A stretch of DNA of 64,000 bases from Gallionella capsiferriformans ES-2 (GTDB taxonomy: Bacteria > Pseudomonadota > Gammaproteobacteria > Burkholderiales > Gallionellaceae). Below, in pieces: positions 9,301 to 16,570 of this stretch (position 1 is the stretch's first letter; every line of letters begins with the position of its first letter). The notes under the pieces are model-generated. The model ran no database searches and was not told the DNA's origin. It saw only the letters and a program-made list of their open reading frames with translations. The position numbers and the translations under genes are program-made. The stretch covers positions 2,356,001 to 2,420,000 of the forward strand of contig NC_014394.1 of assembly GCF_000145255.1 (NCBI RefSeq). Direction: 5' to 3'.

Positions 9301-9452
9301 GTATAGATGCTTACCTGCACTGGCGTCACATCAGGAAAAGCATCCACCGGCACTTCACGCCAGGCTTTCACGCCCAGCAACACCACCAACACAAACGCTA
9401 CCAACACCAACACCTTGTAGCGCAACGAGAGGTCCACAATATAGTTCAGCAT
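6366..9452 (-). CDS. HME-RND heavy-metal efflux pump, inner-membrane subunit (CusA/CzcA family)
   Basis: Proton-driven exporter of 1028 residues, full length. It begins with TM1 (LRYKVLVLVAFVLVV) and the family hallmark EVPVDAFPDVTPVQV (33-47). Twelve TM helices and two large periplasmic loops are evident. In TM4 the motif AVGIGMMVDGAVVMVEN contains D404 and E411 but lacks the leading Asp of classical CzcA (DFG...), so the exact metal class is open; divalent cations or Cu/Ag are possible. It lies 10 bp downstream of the membrane-fusion protein gene and forms an OMF-MFP-RND operon. The PII-like gene follows it. Confidence 0.93.
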   Translation of the reverse strand: MLNYIVDLSLRYKVLVLVAFVLVVLLGVKAWREVPVDAFPDVTPVQVSIYTESPGLAAEDVEKLLTFPVETAMAGLADVEEIRSVSLFGLSYVSVYFKDNVDIYFARRLVGEKLIEAKNRIPQGYGEPGLGPNTSGLGQVFWYTIEAADKKLSEMDLRTLQDWNVRLVLRTASGVDDVMSWGGQEKQYQVLINPQKLIKYGLNFKTVMETLAANNRQVGGQYLDIGQEQYLVRGLGLVSNVQDIGNVVLATREGTPVYVRDVAEVKEGPALRSGAVTKDGKEVVLGMALQRIGENAKNVVDAVKKKLNTVQQALPAGVAINTVYDRTELVDKAVKTAENALIEGSILVAIILFLFLGEIRSAVVVIIALPLAMMISFIMMQRWGLSANLMSLAGLAVGIGMMVDGAVVMVENGFRLLSHQTGKTVNKTHVILEAAREVINPTAFAILIIIVVFLPLFALTGLEGKLFKPMALTITFAMVGSLVLTLTLVPVMSALILKPKEEKDTFIVKWAKRLYLPLLDWALENKRKVVSGALLLLVASLALIPFLGKEFMPTLQEGGIMFRVTSIPSTSLEESIRLSKRIEAELKTFPQTDSAIAMIGRAEKGETSDVNYMEILVNLKPRDQWPKAISFPDLSREMQDKLEQAVPTAVFAATQPIQMRVEELISGVRATLALKLYGEDLATLDRLSGELQRVLGKVHGVADLSLEANKGKPQMVVRVKRDEAARYGINADEILELVQAGIGGKAVSTLIDGVKRFDIQVWLAPEFRNSVEAINNIPIRTQNGALIPLSKIATVDLDEGYSFVRREQLQRYAVIQMDVKGRDVDSFVKEAEAKIKREVKLPSGYWIEWGGAFENQQRAMAKLTLIVPLTIGLIFILLYTAFNSLTYATLIIANVPFATIGGVIGLFITGQYLSVPSAIGFIAVFGVAMLNGIVLVTFLNDQRERGLSVRAAVKQGAALRLRPVLMTASIAIFGLVPMLLSSGVGAETQRPLATVVVGGLFTSTALTLLLLPLMYEWVETRRERKQAK

Positions 9453-9461
9453 GATCTCTCC

Positions 9462-10670
9462 CTATTCCGCACTGATTTGCGATTTGAGCAGGCGTGCCTT
9501 AAGGGCATAAGCACCGCTTACCACCACGCTGTCGCCCGTCGCTACGCCAGATTTAAGCACGATGTAACCTTGAGCTCGTTCACCCACTTCCACAGCGCGG
9601 GGTTCAAACCCGCCTTTTTCAGCGACGAAAACGGTCGGTATTCCTTGCAGTAGCAACACTGCGTCAACAGGCACGATGAACACCTTAGCACCCGCCCCTT
9701 CGGTGTTTATCGCGACACTGGCAAACATTTCAGGTTTCAGTCTGCCGTCAAGATTCGGCACTTCCACACGCGCTTTAATCGTGCGTGTTTCCTTATTCAT
9801 CATGCTGCTAATGTAGGTAAGTTGCCCCTTGAACACTACGCCTGGATAAGCGGATACTGTGACATCAGCTTTGGCACCGAGCTTGATCTTGCCGATGTCC
9901 TTGTCAAACAAATCACTTTCTATCCATAGCTTGGATAAATCAGCCACTGTAAACAAGGATGAATCCGGCTGAGCAAGTTCTCCTAGCACCGCCTTTTTTT
10001 CGATGATGATTCCCGCAATAGGAGCAGTCAGCGGAAATGCCGATCCTTGAAGTTTTTCAGGGACAACGCCCATCATGCGTAACTTGTCACCTGCGGCGCG
10101 CAAGGCAGCACGGGCTTTCTCATACTCGGCTCGGGTGCGCAGAAAATCCTTTTCAGGAATGATATTGTCAGCGTTCAATCGCTGCGCACGCTCGAATCCA
10201 GCCTGTGCGACTTCTGATTCACTTACCGCTTGCAGGTAGCTGGAACGCGCATCGCCCAACTCAATGCTGTCAAGCACCGCGAGTGCCTGCCCCAGTTTCA
10301 CCTTGTCTCCAAGGTTGGCACTAACCTTGATAATGCGACCTGCCATGCGAGGTGCAACGTGGGCGAGTCTGTCCTGATTCGCCTGGATTGTGGCGGTAAC
10401 CACCACCTGCACAGCTTGCGCTTGCAATTCCAACTTCTCTACCTTGATTGCAGCTCTTTCGACCTCCTCGGCGCTTAAAACAAGCAACATTTCGGCATCT
10501 TTCTCGCCCTGTTTTTCAGGTTTAGATGCTGCCACGGCATCGTTGGCAGGTTCAGTTTGCATAGCTTTGTCGCCGCATCCTGCAAGAAGGGTGATACACA
10601 AACCACCTGCCAGTAACCAATAGATTAATCGCCTTGGGTCTAGCTTTTGTTCGCTGCGTAAATTTTTCAT
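9462..10670 (-). CDS. RND efflux periplasmic adaptor (CusB/CzcB-type membrane fusion protein)
   Basis: A 402-residue lipoprotein adaptor linking the RND pump to the outer-membrane channel. The signal sequence ends in the lipobox LLAGC with lipidated Cys32. The lipoyl halves are visible at LAHVAPRMAGRIIKVSANLG and TAPIAGIIIEKKAVLG, separated by an alpha-hairpin (roughly 135-195), and are followed by beta-barrel and membrane-proximal domains. The C-terminal GERAQGYIVLKSGVATGDSV is typical for heavy-metal MFPs. It lies between the outer-membrane factor gene (31 bp upstream) and the pump gene. Confidence 0.92.
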   Translation of the reverse strand: MKNLRSEQKLDPRRLIYWLLAGGLCITLLAGCGDKAMQTEPANDAVAASKPEKQGEKDAEMLLVLSAEEVERAAIKVEKLELQAQAVQVVVTATIQANQDRLAHVAPRMAGRIIKVSANLGDKVKLGQALAVLDSIELGDARSSYLQAVSESEVAQAGFERAQRLNADNIIPEKDFLRTRAEYEKARAALRAAGDKLRMMGVVPEKLQGSAFPLTAPIAGIIIEKKAVLGELAQPDSSLFTVADLSKLWIESDLFDKDIGKIKLGAKADVTVSAYPGVVFKGQLTYISSMMNKETRTIKARVEVPNLDGRLKPEMFASVAINTEGAGAKVFIVPVDAVLLLQGIPTVFVAEKGGFEPRAVEVGERAQGYIVLKSGVATGDSVVVSGAYALKARLLKSQISAE

Positions 10671-10701
10671 GTCATGCGTTCCTTAACTTTAATTTTTTTG
10701 T

Positions 10702-12009
10702 TCAATGGTTATTGCGCGCAGGCTGCCAGCCTGCTGCCGATTCCAAGTTAACCTGGGTCAGGCGAAGTTCAGTCCGTGCGTCGAGCAAATCCCGCTGCCC
10801 GTCCAGCACTTGGCGATTCACAATCAATAATTGCAGTAAGCCAATCTCACCGACACGAAAAGAAACTGAAGACAGGCGCTGATTTTCTGCCAGACTTGGC
10901 AGTGCCGATTCGCTCAGCCTTTTGACGCGCGTTTTCAGATGTACCCAGCGCTCCCACAGAGCCAACACCTGGGCGCGTGCATCACGTTGCGCGGATTGTC
11001 GCTGCACCTGCATCTGGGTCAATTCGGTCGTCGCGCGCCCGATTCCTGTGCCGTTGCGGCGAAACAGTGGCAGCGGTACGGATAAGCTTAACGCCGTGAC
11101 ATTCAATCCGGAGTTATCAGGGGTTCCACGTCCTGTACCCAAACCCACCGTCACGTCCGGGTAAACCGACGCGCGCTCCAGATCAAGCCGACTTCTGGCG
11201 GCATTTTCCTTATGCTCGTACGCGCGTAGCAGTGAACGGTCAGCAGCGGAAATCAGCAACTCTTCCAGCCCATACGAAACAGCCGGCGGATCCAGCAATC
11301 CGGCAACATCCGGCAAACTGTCAGCGGGAAATTGCAATAAGGCCGACAAATCGGATCGTGCCTGAATGAGCTGCTCGCGCAACAGCGACACCTGATTTTG
11401 TGCACGTTCCGCTTCCACCTTGGCTAGATTGCCGTCGAGACGGCTGTCTTCCCCAGCTGCAACGCGCTTGCCAACAGCCATCGCCGCTTTTTCAATAAGC
11501 TGGAGAGACTGCTCCTCAATTTGGATACGTAATTGCAAACTGAGAACACGAATGAACCTTTGCTCCACTTCAGCATGTAATTGACGCCGTGTTTCCGTGA
11601 TCAGCTCTTGCGTCGCGGCAAGAGACTGATCGGACACGGTGCGGCGTATGCCCTGCTGACCGCCTATTTCAAAAGTTTGTGCCAGACCAACCATCAGCCC
11701 GCGATTGCTTCGTGCAGGGTTGCCCGCTTGAGGAAGCGTGCCCTTGCTCCACTCAGTAGCGAGTTGTGGATTGTTCCATAACAACGCATTAGCATCGGCG
11801 AGATCGCCCTGTGCTGCGGCAAGATTTGCCTGGGTGGCTCGTAATGTCGGGTTGGCATGTTCAGCCTGTTCCCATGCTTGCTCCAATGTGAGCGGAACCG
11901 ACAGAGCAGGCAATGAATAAAGTGATGCAAACAGGAATGGCACACCAATAAGGCGGCGCATTAGCCGCATCCCGATGCACGGGTTACGAAAAATAGTGAC
12001 GAATTGCAC
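10702..12009 (-). CDS. Outer-membrane efflux channel (CusC/CzcC, TolC family)
   Basis: A 435-residue TolC-type factor with two OEP repeats, beginning after the signal peptide at PLTLEQAWEQAEHANPTL; the long helices (TQANLAAAQGDLADA, LAKVEAERAQNQVSLLRE) form the periplasmic tunnel. The start is a GTG at 12009 preceded by GAAGGAG; the internal Met14 would also leave a complete signal peptide (MRRLIGVPFLFASLYSLPAL). It is the first of the three structural genes of the efflux operon, with a small secreted-protein gene just upstream. Confidence 0.9.
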   Translation of the reverse strand: MQFVTIFRNPCIGMRLMRRLIGVPFLFASLYSLPALSVPLTLEQAWEQAEHANPTLRATQANLAAAQGDLADANALLWNNPQLATEWSKGTLPQAGNPARSNRGLMVGLAQTFEIGGQQGIRRTVSDQSLAATQELITETRRQLHAEVEQRFIRVLSLQLRIQIEEQSLQLIEKAAMAVGKRVAAGEDSRLDGNLAKVEAERAQNQVSLLREQLIQARSDLSALLQFPADSLPDVAGLLDPPAVSYGLEELLISAADRSLLRAYEHKENAARSRLDLERASVYPDVTVGLGTGRGTPDNSGLNVTALSLSVPLPLFRRNGTGIGRATTELTQMQVQRQSAQRDARAQVLALWERWVHLKTRVKRLSESALPSLAENQRLSSVSFRVGEIGLLQLLIVNRQVLDGQRDLLDARTELRLTQVNLESAAGWQPARNNH

Positions 12010-12095
12010 GGAAACTCCTTCAGATATGCGTGCGCCAACTCACTTGAGGCGAGCGCGCACTCAAAACAAAATCAAAAACAGATTTGAATCGAATC

Positions 12096-12449
12096 TTAGG
12101 AAAAGAGTCTTGGTGGCCTGAAAAGGCCGTCAGGGGATGAAAGCTGAACAGCTTTGGACTGTTGGATAGAATATTCGTTTACAAACTCAGGCATCACAGG
12201 TGTTGACTGACTAAGTAACCCCATGAAGTGCACGGCAGCGTGACACCAGTGATTACAGGGACTTTGGGGTGAAACATCCGCATTGACACCTTGAGATTCT
12301 GATGAAGAGTAGTGGTCTTCCATAGCCAGGCTACGTTGCTCGTCGAACCATACATCTGCTACTGCTTCCTTGTTAAACGTCCAGCCGCCAGCATTGATCA
12401 CGAGCGTAATCATGAGAAAGTATATAGCCTGACGGATGAGTCTACCCAT
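12096..12449 (-). CDS. Small exported protein at the head of the efflux operon
   Basis: A 117-residue protein with an N-terminal hydrophobic segment (LIRQAIYFLMITLVINAGGW) that looks like a signal peptide or anchor. A Cys/His patch in the middle (SPCNHWCHAAVHFMGLL, about 64-80) could bind a metal. The C-terminus is Pro/Arg rich (DGLFRPPRLFS). I do not recognise a domain. Its place upstream of the outer-membrane factor matches that of CzcI-like small regulators in other HME operons, but sequence similarity was not tested. No strong ribosome binding site is seen before the ATG. Confidence 0.6.
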   Translation of the reverse strand: MGRLIRQAIYFLMITLVINAGGWTFNKEAVADVWFDEQRSLAMEDHYSSSESQGVNADVSPQSPCNHWCHAAVHFMGLLSQSTPVMPEFVNEYSIQQSKAVQLSSPDGLFRPPRLFS

Positions 12450-12528
12450 GTTGCGATACTAAAGGATTTTGTGGTTTAAGTACATTTATTAGGTTTGCCT
12501 CGATTTCCACGTGGAAAGTTTGGTGAGT

Positions 12529-12738
12529 TCAAATTGCTGATCGATACATCCAAGATGGTCCGTTAAATTCCTCCTTCACGGCACACTGCATTACGCCACG
12601 AACGGCTGCTTTATTGCTGCAAATTTTACACCTTGACGGGCAGGTATTGGCACATACCCGCCACTCACCATCATCTGCTTTAATCACCCTACTGCTGTGC
12701 TGCGAACAACGTTGCAACAAAAAATAAATTGTGTTCAA
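12529..12738 (-). CDS. Possible Cys-rich small protein, unsupported
   Basis: An open frame of 69 codons with eight Cys residues, including CANTCPSRCKICSNK. It resembles a small metal-binding protein in composition only. There is no clear ribosome binding site and no recognised domain. It may be coding because it lies between metal-resistance genes on the same strand, but it could equally be a chance frame. Confidence 0.25.
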   Translation of the reverse strand: MNTIYFLLQRCSQHSSRVIKADDGEWRVCANTCPSRCKICSNKAAVRGVMQCAVKEEFNGPSWMYRSAI

Positions 12739-12800
12739 TATACCGGATTAACCCGAACGGAAGTATTAGCCATTAAGGCTATATCGTAAAACTCGGATAG

Positions 12801-12941
12801 GACGGCGGTCTGAAAGCGGTGCAAGCTGGCGCAGCTAATTTGAATACGGCACTGGAGTGGGTGGTCAGACAACCGGATGGCCTACTGATTGATCGCCTGG
12901 ATATTGGGTGGCAGCCGCCGGATGGCATTCGTTACGCGTGA
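12801..12941 (+). other. Possible 3' remnant of a lost gene
   Basis: A plus-strand frame without a start codon reads GGLKAVQAGAANLNTALEWV and DRLDIGWQPPDGIRYA before a TGA at 12939; an in-frame TAG at 12798 cuts it from upstream sequence. The composition looks protein-like, so it may be the C-terminal relic of a gene. I do not recognise the family. The remaining sequence of 12739-13018 shows no gene. Confidence 0.25.
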
Positions 12942-13018
12942 ACGGAACCGTGCGTTATTGAGGAAGTTGCTATTTCGCTGCAAGCCTTATATTACAAGGC
13001 TCGCAAGTGTCAAATCGC

Positions 13019-13330
13019 TTACTGATACAGGTGTTTGCCAAACGCCTTCCATACCTCGCCGCCGTGCACATCGCGCCGCTCGAACGTGGCATTCTCCATC
13101 GTCTGTATCATCAACGACGCCAGCGAAAAAAGCTCGGCCTTCGTGATCCTACTCTGGTCATTCGATGCGTAAGCGGCCTCGACCTGTGCGGGGCCGAACG
13201 TTTTGCATTCCGCCGCCAGTTGCCGCATGGCGACTTCGTCGTGCCAGTCCAGCCCCAGCGCAATCATTTTTCTCATCAAGGCCGTTTCAATATTGGCAAC
13301 CTCGCCCCAGTGATTTTCGATCTGGCTCAT
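13019..13330 (-). CDS. Hypothetical helical protein
   Basis: A 103-residue soluble protein with no signal peptide or membrane segment. It is rich in Ala, Glu and Met and predicted mostly helical (GEVANIETALMRKMIALGLD, KAELFSLASLMIQTMENATF), ending KAFGKHLYQ. I do not recognise a domain. It is followed downstream (lower coordinates) by the gene remnant and preceded by the DUF2798 gene 40 bp upstream on the same strand, so the two may be co-transcribed. Confidence 0.6.
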   Translation of the reverse strand: MSQIENHWGEVANIETALMRKMIALGLDWHDEVAMRQLAAECKTFGPAQVEAAYASNDQSRITKAELFSLASLMIQTMENATFERRDVHGGEVWKAFGKHLYQ

Positions 13331-13370
13331 TTCGTTATGCTTTCAGTGAAAATGGATATCGGCGGATCAT

Positions 13371-13604
13371 TTACGGATGCTCGACGAACCGCGCGGTCAT
13401 TTTGCGGGCAATCGGCGCAAACAGATAAATAACCGGCACCGCGACAGGGTAGGCGATTAAGAAAGCATGCAACCAGTGGCGGAGGAAATCATCCGTCATA
13501 CCGACATTCGCGAGTGTAATCACAGCAGTCATCAGAAACACCATCATCGCGCCCATGACGAGAGAGAAGAACAGGTGGAAGGAATTTTTAGGCAGTTTTT
13601 TCAT
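13371..13604 (-). CDS. DUF2798 small membrane protein
   Basis: A 77-residue protein with two TM helices: SFHLFFSLVMGAMMVFLMTA with VITLANVG, and WLHAFLIAYPVAVPVIYLFA, ending in a short basic tail (RKMTARFVEHP). The paired helices with MVFLMT and AYPVAVP are the DUF2798 signature. The open frame extends to 13691, but its first 29 codons are Cys/Pro rich and non-membrane; the ATG at 13604 fits the family. Function of the family is unknown. Confidence 0.8.
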   Translation of the reverse strand: MKKLPKNSFHLFFSLVMGAMMVFLMTAVITLANVGMTDDFLRHWLHAFLIAYPVAVPVIYLFAPIARKMTARFVEHP

Positions 13605-13801
13605 AGCGGATATTTTAACGGATGTTGAGCATAGCGGGAAACCTCGCTTGCAGGGACATATAGGCCAGATTCTATGCTTTGACGAACACAATCTTCAACT
13701 CAGTGTGCAAAGATACATTCACCGACATGGCAAATTTCTTCACAGAGGACATTCCAAGCATGGCCGTTTATGCCATAAATTATCTCCGAATGCTCAAATG
13801 G

Positions 13802-14122
13802 CTATGCAAATACAACAGACACATGACCTTCTGTGCGTGATCGCGGAGCAGACTTAACCACAATCTGAATATCCCGCCCCAATCGCGTGAGACATTCCAA
13901 CAGCTTAGCTTCAGAAATACCGCGAAACTGACCGCGCAACAAACCTGACAGTTTAGGTTGCGTGATACCCAGCAATTCGGCGGCTTGAACTTGCGTTAAT
14001 TTGCGTCGTTTAATGATCTCGCCAATATTAGTGGCCAATTGGGCTTTAACCCACATTTCTTCGGCATCAGGCACCCCGAGGTCGGCATACACATTGTTGC
14101 TACCAGACTCAATATCACTCAT
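13802..14122 (-). CDS. higA: HigA-type XRE antitoxin
   Basis: A 106-residue protein with a helix-turn-helix at about 38-75: KLTQVQAAELLGITQPKLSG then LLRGQFRGISEAKLLECL. This is the HigA2/COG5606 type of antitoxin, which neutralises the RelE-fold partner and represses the operon. The gene overlaps the toxin gene by 8 bp at its start, so the pair is translationally coupled, toxin first, as in HigBA. Confidence 0.88.
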   Translation of the reverse strand: MSDIESGSNNVYADLGVPDAEEMWVKAQLATNIGEIIKRRKLTQVQAAELLGITQPKLSGLLRGQFRGISEAKLLECLTRLGRDIQIVVKSAPRSRTEGHVSVVFA

Positions 14123-14483
14123 TTTTTACTCCTTCCGCATGCTGCTGCGCCAATTTCAACCTATCACGAATCAGATCGATATCCTGTTTGGGCGTCGCGA
14201 TACCCTTATGGGATTTCTTTTGAAAACAATGGAGCACGTACACAGCATGACCAAACCGGACTGTGTAGACGGCTCGATAGGTATTGCCGTCATCATCTTC
14301 AACAACTTCAAGAACACCCGCCGATCCAAAACCCTTCAATGGTTTTGCTTGTAAATGCTTCCCGCCATGCTGCGCCACATGAAGCGCAAACCCGAATACA
14401 TCCACGACATCGGACGGCATGGACATCAAATCCTTTTTTGAGGATGCGACCCACTCTAGCGGCTTAACCGTGACTTTATTCAT
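14115..14483 (-). CDS. higB: HigB/RelE-type toxin (Gp49-like, DUF891)
   Basis: A 122-residue RelE-superfamily mRNA interferase candidate. Typical elements are VKPLEWVASSKKDLMSMP at the N-terminus, the central QAKPLKGFGSAGVLEVVEDD, YRAVYTVRFGHAVYVLHCFQ, and KKSHKGIATPKQDIDLIRDR. The Phe-x-Lys-Lys stretch after the core strands is the usual active-site region of HigB-like toxins. It is the first gene of the pair; the antitoxin follows with an 8-bp overlap. The ATG lies 6 nt after a TATAAT box, which suggests a leaderless mRNA. Confidence 0.88.
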   Translation of the reverse strand: MNKVTVKPLEWVASSKKDLMSMPSDVVDVFGFALHVAQHGGKHLQAKPLKGFGSAGVLEVVEDDDGNTYRAVYTVRFGHAVYVLHCFQKKSHKGIATPKQDIDLIRDRLKLAQQHAEGVKNE

Positions 14484-14489
14484 GTGCAG

Positions 14490-14517
14490 ATTATATCCAT
14501 ATAGGTATAAACATCAA
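14490..14517 (-). promoter_or_regulatory. higBA promoter with overlapping imperfect palindrome
   Basis: On the minus strand TTGATG (14512-14517), a 16-bp spacer and TATAAT (14490-14495) are present, and the toxin ATG begins 6 nt further on. The spacer holds an imperfect inverted repeat (TATACC ... GGATATA) that could be the HigA operator. Confidence 0.6.
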
Positions 14518-14573
14518 GAATTTTTCGAATCGGATTCGCGCAAATGGCAGGCGATCATGGCGCACCCGTCAAA

Positions 14574-14600
14574 AAAACGGCCCGCAAGACGGGCCGTTTT
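14574..14600 (-). terminator. Rho-independent terminator
   Basis: A perfect 11-bp stem (AAAACGGCCCG / CGGGCCGTTTT) with loop CAAGA. On the minus strand it ends in a U-run, so it terminates the DUF3365 transcript coming from 14696; on the plus strand it has a weaker U-tract. Confidence 0.8.
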
Positions 14601-14695
14601 CAAGTGACAATCAGTTTTGCTGCCGCCCGCCCGCTAAAATCAGGCAGATCATCTGGAAAGCTACATTTTCCGGAATTGGCGGCCTTAAGTCTGAC

Positions 14696-15268
14696 TTATA
14701 TCGGACGCTTGATGCTCACGGCACCACGAACTTGACCTACGCTGTAGCCGGTTGCCTTGTCGTGCGGATAGTCTTCATTCAGGCGAGCCTTGACGCTATC
14801 GGGAATTTGTTCTGTCGCACCGTGACAGGCAACACAACCTGCTTGCAGCGGAATCGCCTTGATAAAGCGGAAATATTTGCCAGCCGGCTCCTGCACCATT
14901 TCCGACAATTCCAGCGTTTCAGGTTTTTCGCCTTTAGCTGCGCGCGCCTCGAATTCCATCAGCGCCTTTTGCTCCCAGGCATCGGCCACGCCCAGCATAG
15001 GATTGCGCACTTTCAGACTGACGCGCGTCATTTTCCAACCGGTCTTGCGTGAAACCTCACCCGTCATTTGCGGTGCGATATCGCGGCACACTTTAACGGC
15101 CGAATCAGGCCCGCCTTCGCTGACCGCTTTTTGATTCGCGGCACCCAGCTGCTTCAAAAACGGCATGGCGACCGCACGGCTCTCGTCCTGATATTTAGTC
15201 AGATCTTCGGCATAAACGCTGCATGTAGCAAGACTGAGCAATGCAAACAGAGAAATTTTTTTATTCAT
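14696..15268 (-). CDS. Periplasmic DUF3365 c-type haem protein
   Basis: A 190-residue exported protein. A signal peptide (MNKKISLFALLSLATCSVYA) is followed by a Tll0287-like/DUF3365 domain with the core SRKTGWKMTRVSLKVRNPML and a single haem site CVACH (about 145-149 from this start) close to the C-terminus, then GATEQIPDSVKARL and GQVRGAVSIKRPI. Members are haem-binding sensor or redox domains; here it stands alone without a signalling output. The ATG at 15268 starts the signal peptide; the longer frame to 15298 lacks support. It follows DUF2892 but a terminator separates the two. Confidence 0.88.
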   Translation of the reverse strand: MNKKISLFALLSLATCSVYAEDLTKYQDESRAVAMPFLKQLGAANQKAVSEGGPDSAVKVCRDIAPQMTGEVSRKTGWKMTRVSLKVRNPMLGVADAWEQKALMEFEARAAKGEKPETLELSEMVQEPAGKYFRFIKAIPLQAGCVACHGATEQIPDSVKARLNEDYPHDKATGYSVGQVRGAVSIKRPI

Positions 15269-15284
15269 GACTATCCTTATATTT

Positions 15285-15309
15285 AAAAAGCCCGGCAATT
15301 AACCGGGCT
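15285..15309 (-). terminator. Rho-independent terminator
   Basis: Stem AGCCCGG (15289-15295) / CCGGGCT (15303-15309), 7-nt loop, followed on the minus strand by TTTTTAAAT. It ends the DUF2892 transcript and isolates the DUF3365 gene. Confidence 0.7.
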
Positions 15310-15331
15310 AAAGTCTGGGAGGACGGATGGA

Positions 15332-15523
15332 TTATTTTTTAATGCCGCAGGTGTTCACGCCCAACAGCATATAAGCAGGACAAAAACCGATCGCGCCGGT
15401 CAGCAACGGCACAACGCCGATCCAACCCCACACGCCCACCATGTCAGTCGCAGCCAGCGCAATCAGAACCAGACCTGCGATTACCCGAAGAATACGATCC
15501 ATGCCGCCTGAGTTACATTTCAT
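15332..15523 (-). CDS. DUF2892 small membrane protein (YgaP-like)
   Basis: A 63-residue inner-membrane protein. The N-terminus MKCNSGGMDRILRVIAGLVL is the DUF2892 hallmark; two TM helices follow (GLVLIALAATDM, GWIGVVPLLTGAIGF), then the CPAY motif and a C-terminal NTCGIKK. An AAGGAG ribosome binding site precedes the ATG at 15523, so the longer frame to 15553 is rejected. In other proteins the domain is fused to rhodanese; here it is single. Function is unknown. Confidence 0.85.
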   Translation of the reverse strand: MKCNSGGMDRILRVIAGLVLIALAATDMVGVWGWIGVVPLLTGAIGFCPAYMLLGVNTCGIKK

Positions 15524-15649
15524 TTTGAGCTCCTTGTGGTTGATGGATCGCATATTAGGGGCAGCTCACACAACTGTCTGTGACAAACCTCACATAAGTC
15601 ATTTTTTTGGTTGCATGTAATTTCGAGTATGTAACATAAATCCTATTTT

Positions 15650-15910
15650 AAAAATTACGCCGGTGGCAGACCGGCAACTGGTTACTTTCTTTTGCGTCGC
15701 CAAAAAAAAGTAACCCAAGAAAAGGCGACCCCGGTTTACCGCGTTTTCCTATTTGCAACCAAACAGGAAAACGTACCCTTGATAGTCGGCAAACAACGGG
15801 GCTGCGGAACTCGCACGTTCCGACCAGCTGCCACGTGCTCAAACAGTCCTCGCCTAAAATCACCGCTGTTTGCTGGCTATCTTCGGCGGCGCACAGGGGC
15901 TGTAGGTGTT
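15650..15910. repeat. Interspersed non-coding element with strong hairpin
   Basis: The 551 bp between 15524 and 16075 hold no gene. Within it lies a stretch whose translations (RRQKKVTQEKATPV on plus, FGDAKESNQ on minus) match, from memory, spurious ORF families that recur in many proteobacterial genomes. Its 5' part has a large hairpin at 15680-15715: GGTTACTTTCTTTTG paired with CAAAAAAAAGTAACC, 15 bp with one mismatch, loop CGTCGC. I interpret it as a dispersed repeat, not a gene. Copy number in the genome cannot be judged here. Confidence 0.5.
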
Positions 15911-16030
15911 AAGGAACACGCTCATTTCATCGTATTATTACCGCTGTGGTTTTCGAACTACCCGCTGCATTTCATATAGGGCCTATTTTTCTGACCATCC
16001 ATTCCGGCGTATCGGGAGCACAAATGAAAG

Positions 16031-16049
16031 CGCCCCGCAGTGCGGGGCG
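16031..16049 (-). terminator. Rho-independent terminator of slyD
   Basis: GC-rich inverted repeat CGCCCCGCA / TGCGGGGCG located 27 bp after the slyD stop. The minus-strand U-tract is short (CTTTCATTT), so it may be a modest terminator. Confidence 0.6.
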
Positions 16050-16075
16050 ACATTCAATGCGTAACGGCTATCTGC

Positions 16076-16570
16076 TTAGTGCAAATGACCGCCTGCTTCA
16101 TCATGCACATGGCCGTGTTCCAGTTCTTCTTCGGTCGCGGCACGCACGCCGGTGACCGTGCAGTCAAAGGTGACCGTTTTGCCAGCCAATGGATGATTGC
16201 CATCCACGGTCACTTCGTCGTCGCCCACTTCCACAACGGTGTACAAAATGAAGTCTTCATCGTCAGATTCTTCAGGCGCGCCTTCAAACTGCATGCCAAC
16301 GGCGACATCTTCAGGGAAAGAGCTGCGCGCTTCGACTTCGACCAGTTCGTGCTCGTATTCGCCGAATGCATCATCCGGTTGCAAGGTGACGCTGACCTTA
16401 TCGCCTACGCTCTTGCCATGCAGCGCTTCCTCTACCAGTGGAAAAATACCGTCGTAACCGCCATGCAGATAGCTGATCGGATCTTCAACCGATTCAAGCA
16501 CTTCGCCTGCCACCTCGGCATTGCGCAATTCGTAACGCAACGATACCACTGTATTTTTTGCAATCTTCAT
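16076..16570 (-). CDS. slyD: FKBP-type peptidyl-prolyl isomerase SlyD
   Basis: Cytoplasmic prolyl isomerase, chaperone and metal-binding protein of 164 residues. The FKBP core starts MKIAKNTVVSLRYELRNAEV, with YLHGGYDGIFPLVEEALHG (34-52) and the inserted-flap (IF) domain in the middle (GEYEHELVEVEARSSFPEDV). The C-terminus is His-rich (EHGHVHDEAGGHLH), as in SlyD proteins that load nickel into hydrogenases. It is monocistronic, transcribed away from the ribosomal oxygenase gene, with its own terminator. Confidence 0.93.
   Translation of the reverse strand: MKIAKNTVVSLRYELRNAEVAGEVLESVEDPISYLHGGYDGIFPLVEEALHGKSVGDKVSVTLQPDDAFGEYEHELVEVEARSSFPEDVAVGMQFEGAPEESDDEDFILYTVVEVGDDEVTVDGNHPLAGKTVTFDCTVTGVRAATEEELEHGHVHDEAGGHLH

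Noticed and set aside
15692-15979. Plus-strand open frame starting MRRQKKVTQEKATPV
   Set aside because: It lies on the interspersed element; similar conserved but spurious ORFs are common, and both strands look equally coding-like. No ribosome binding site.
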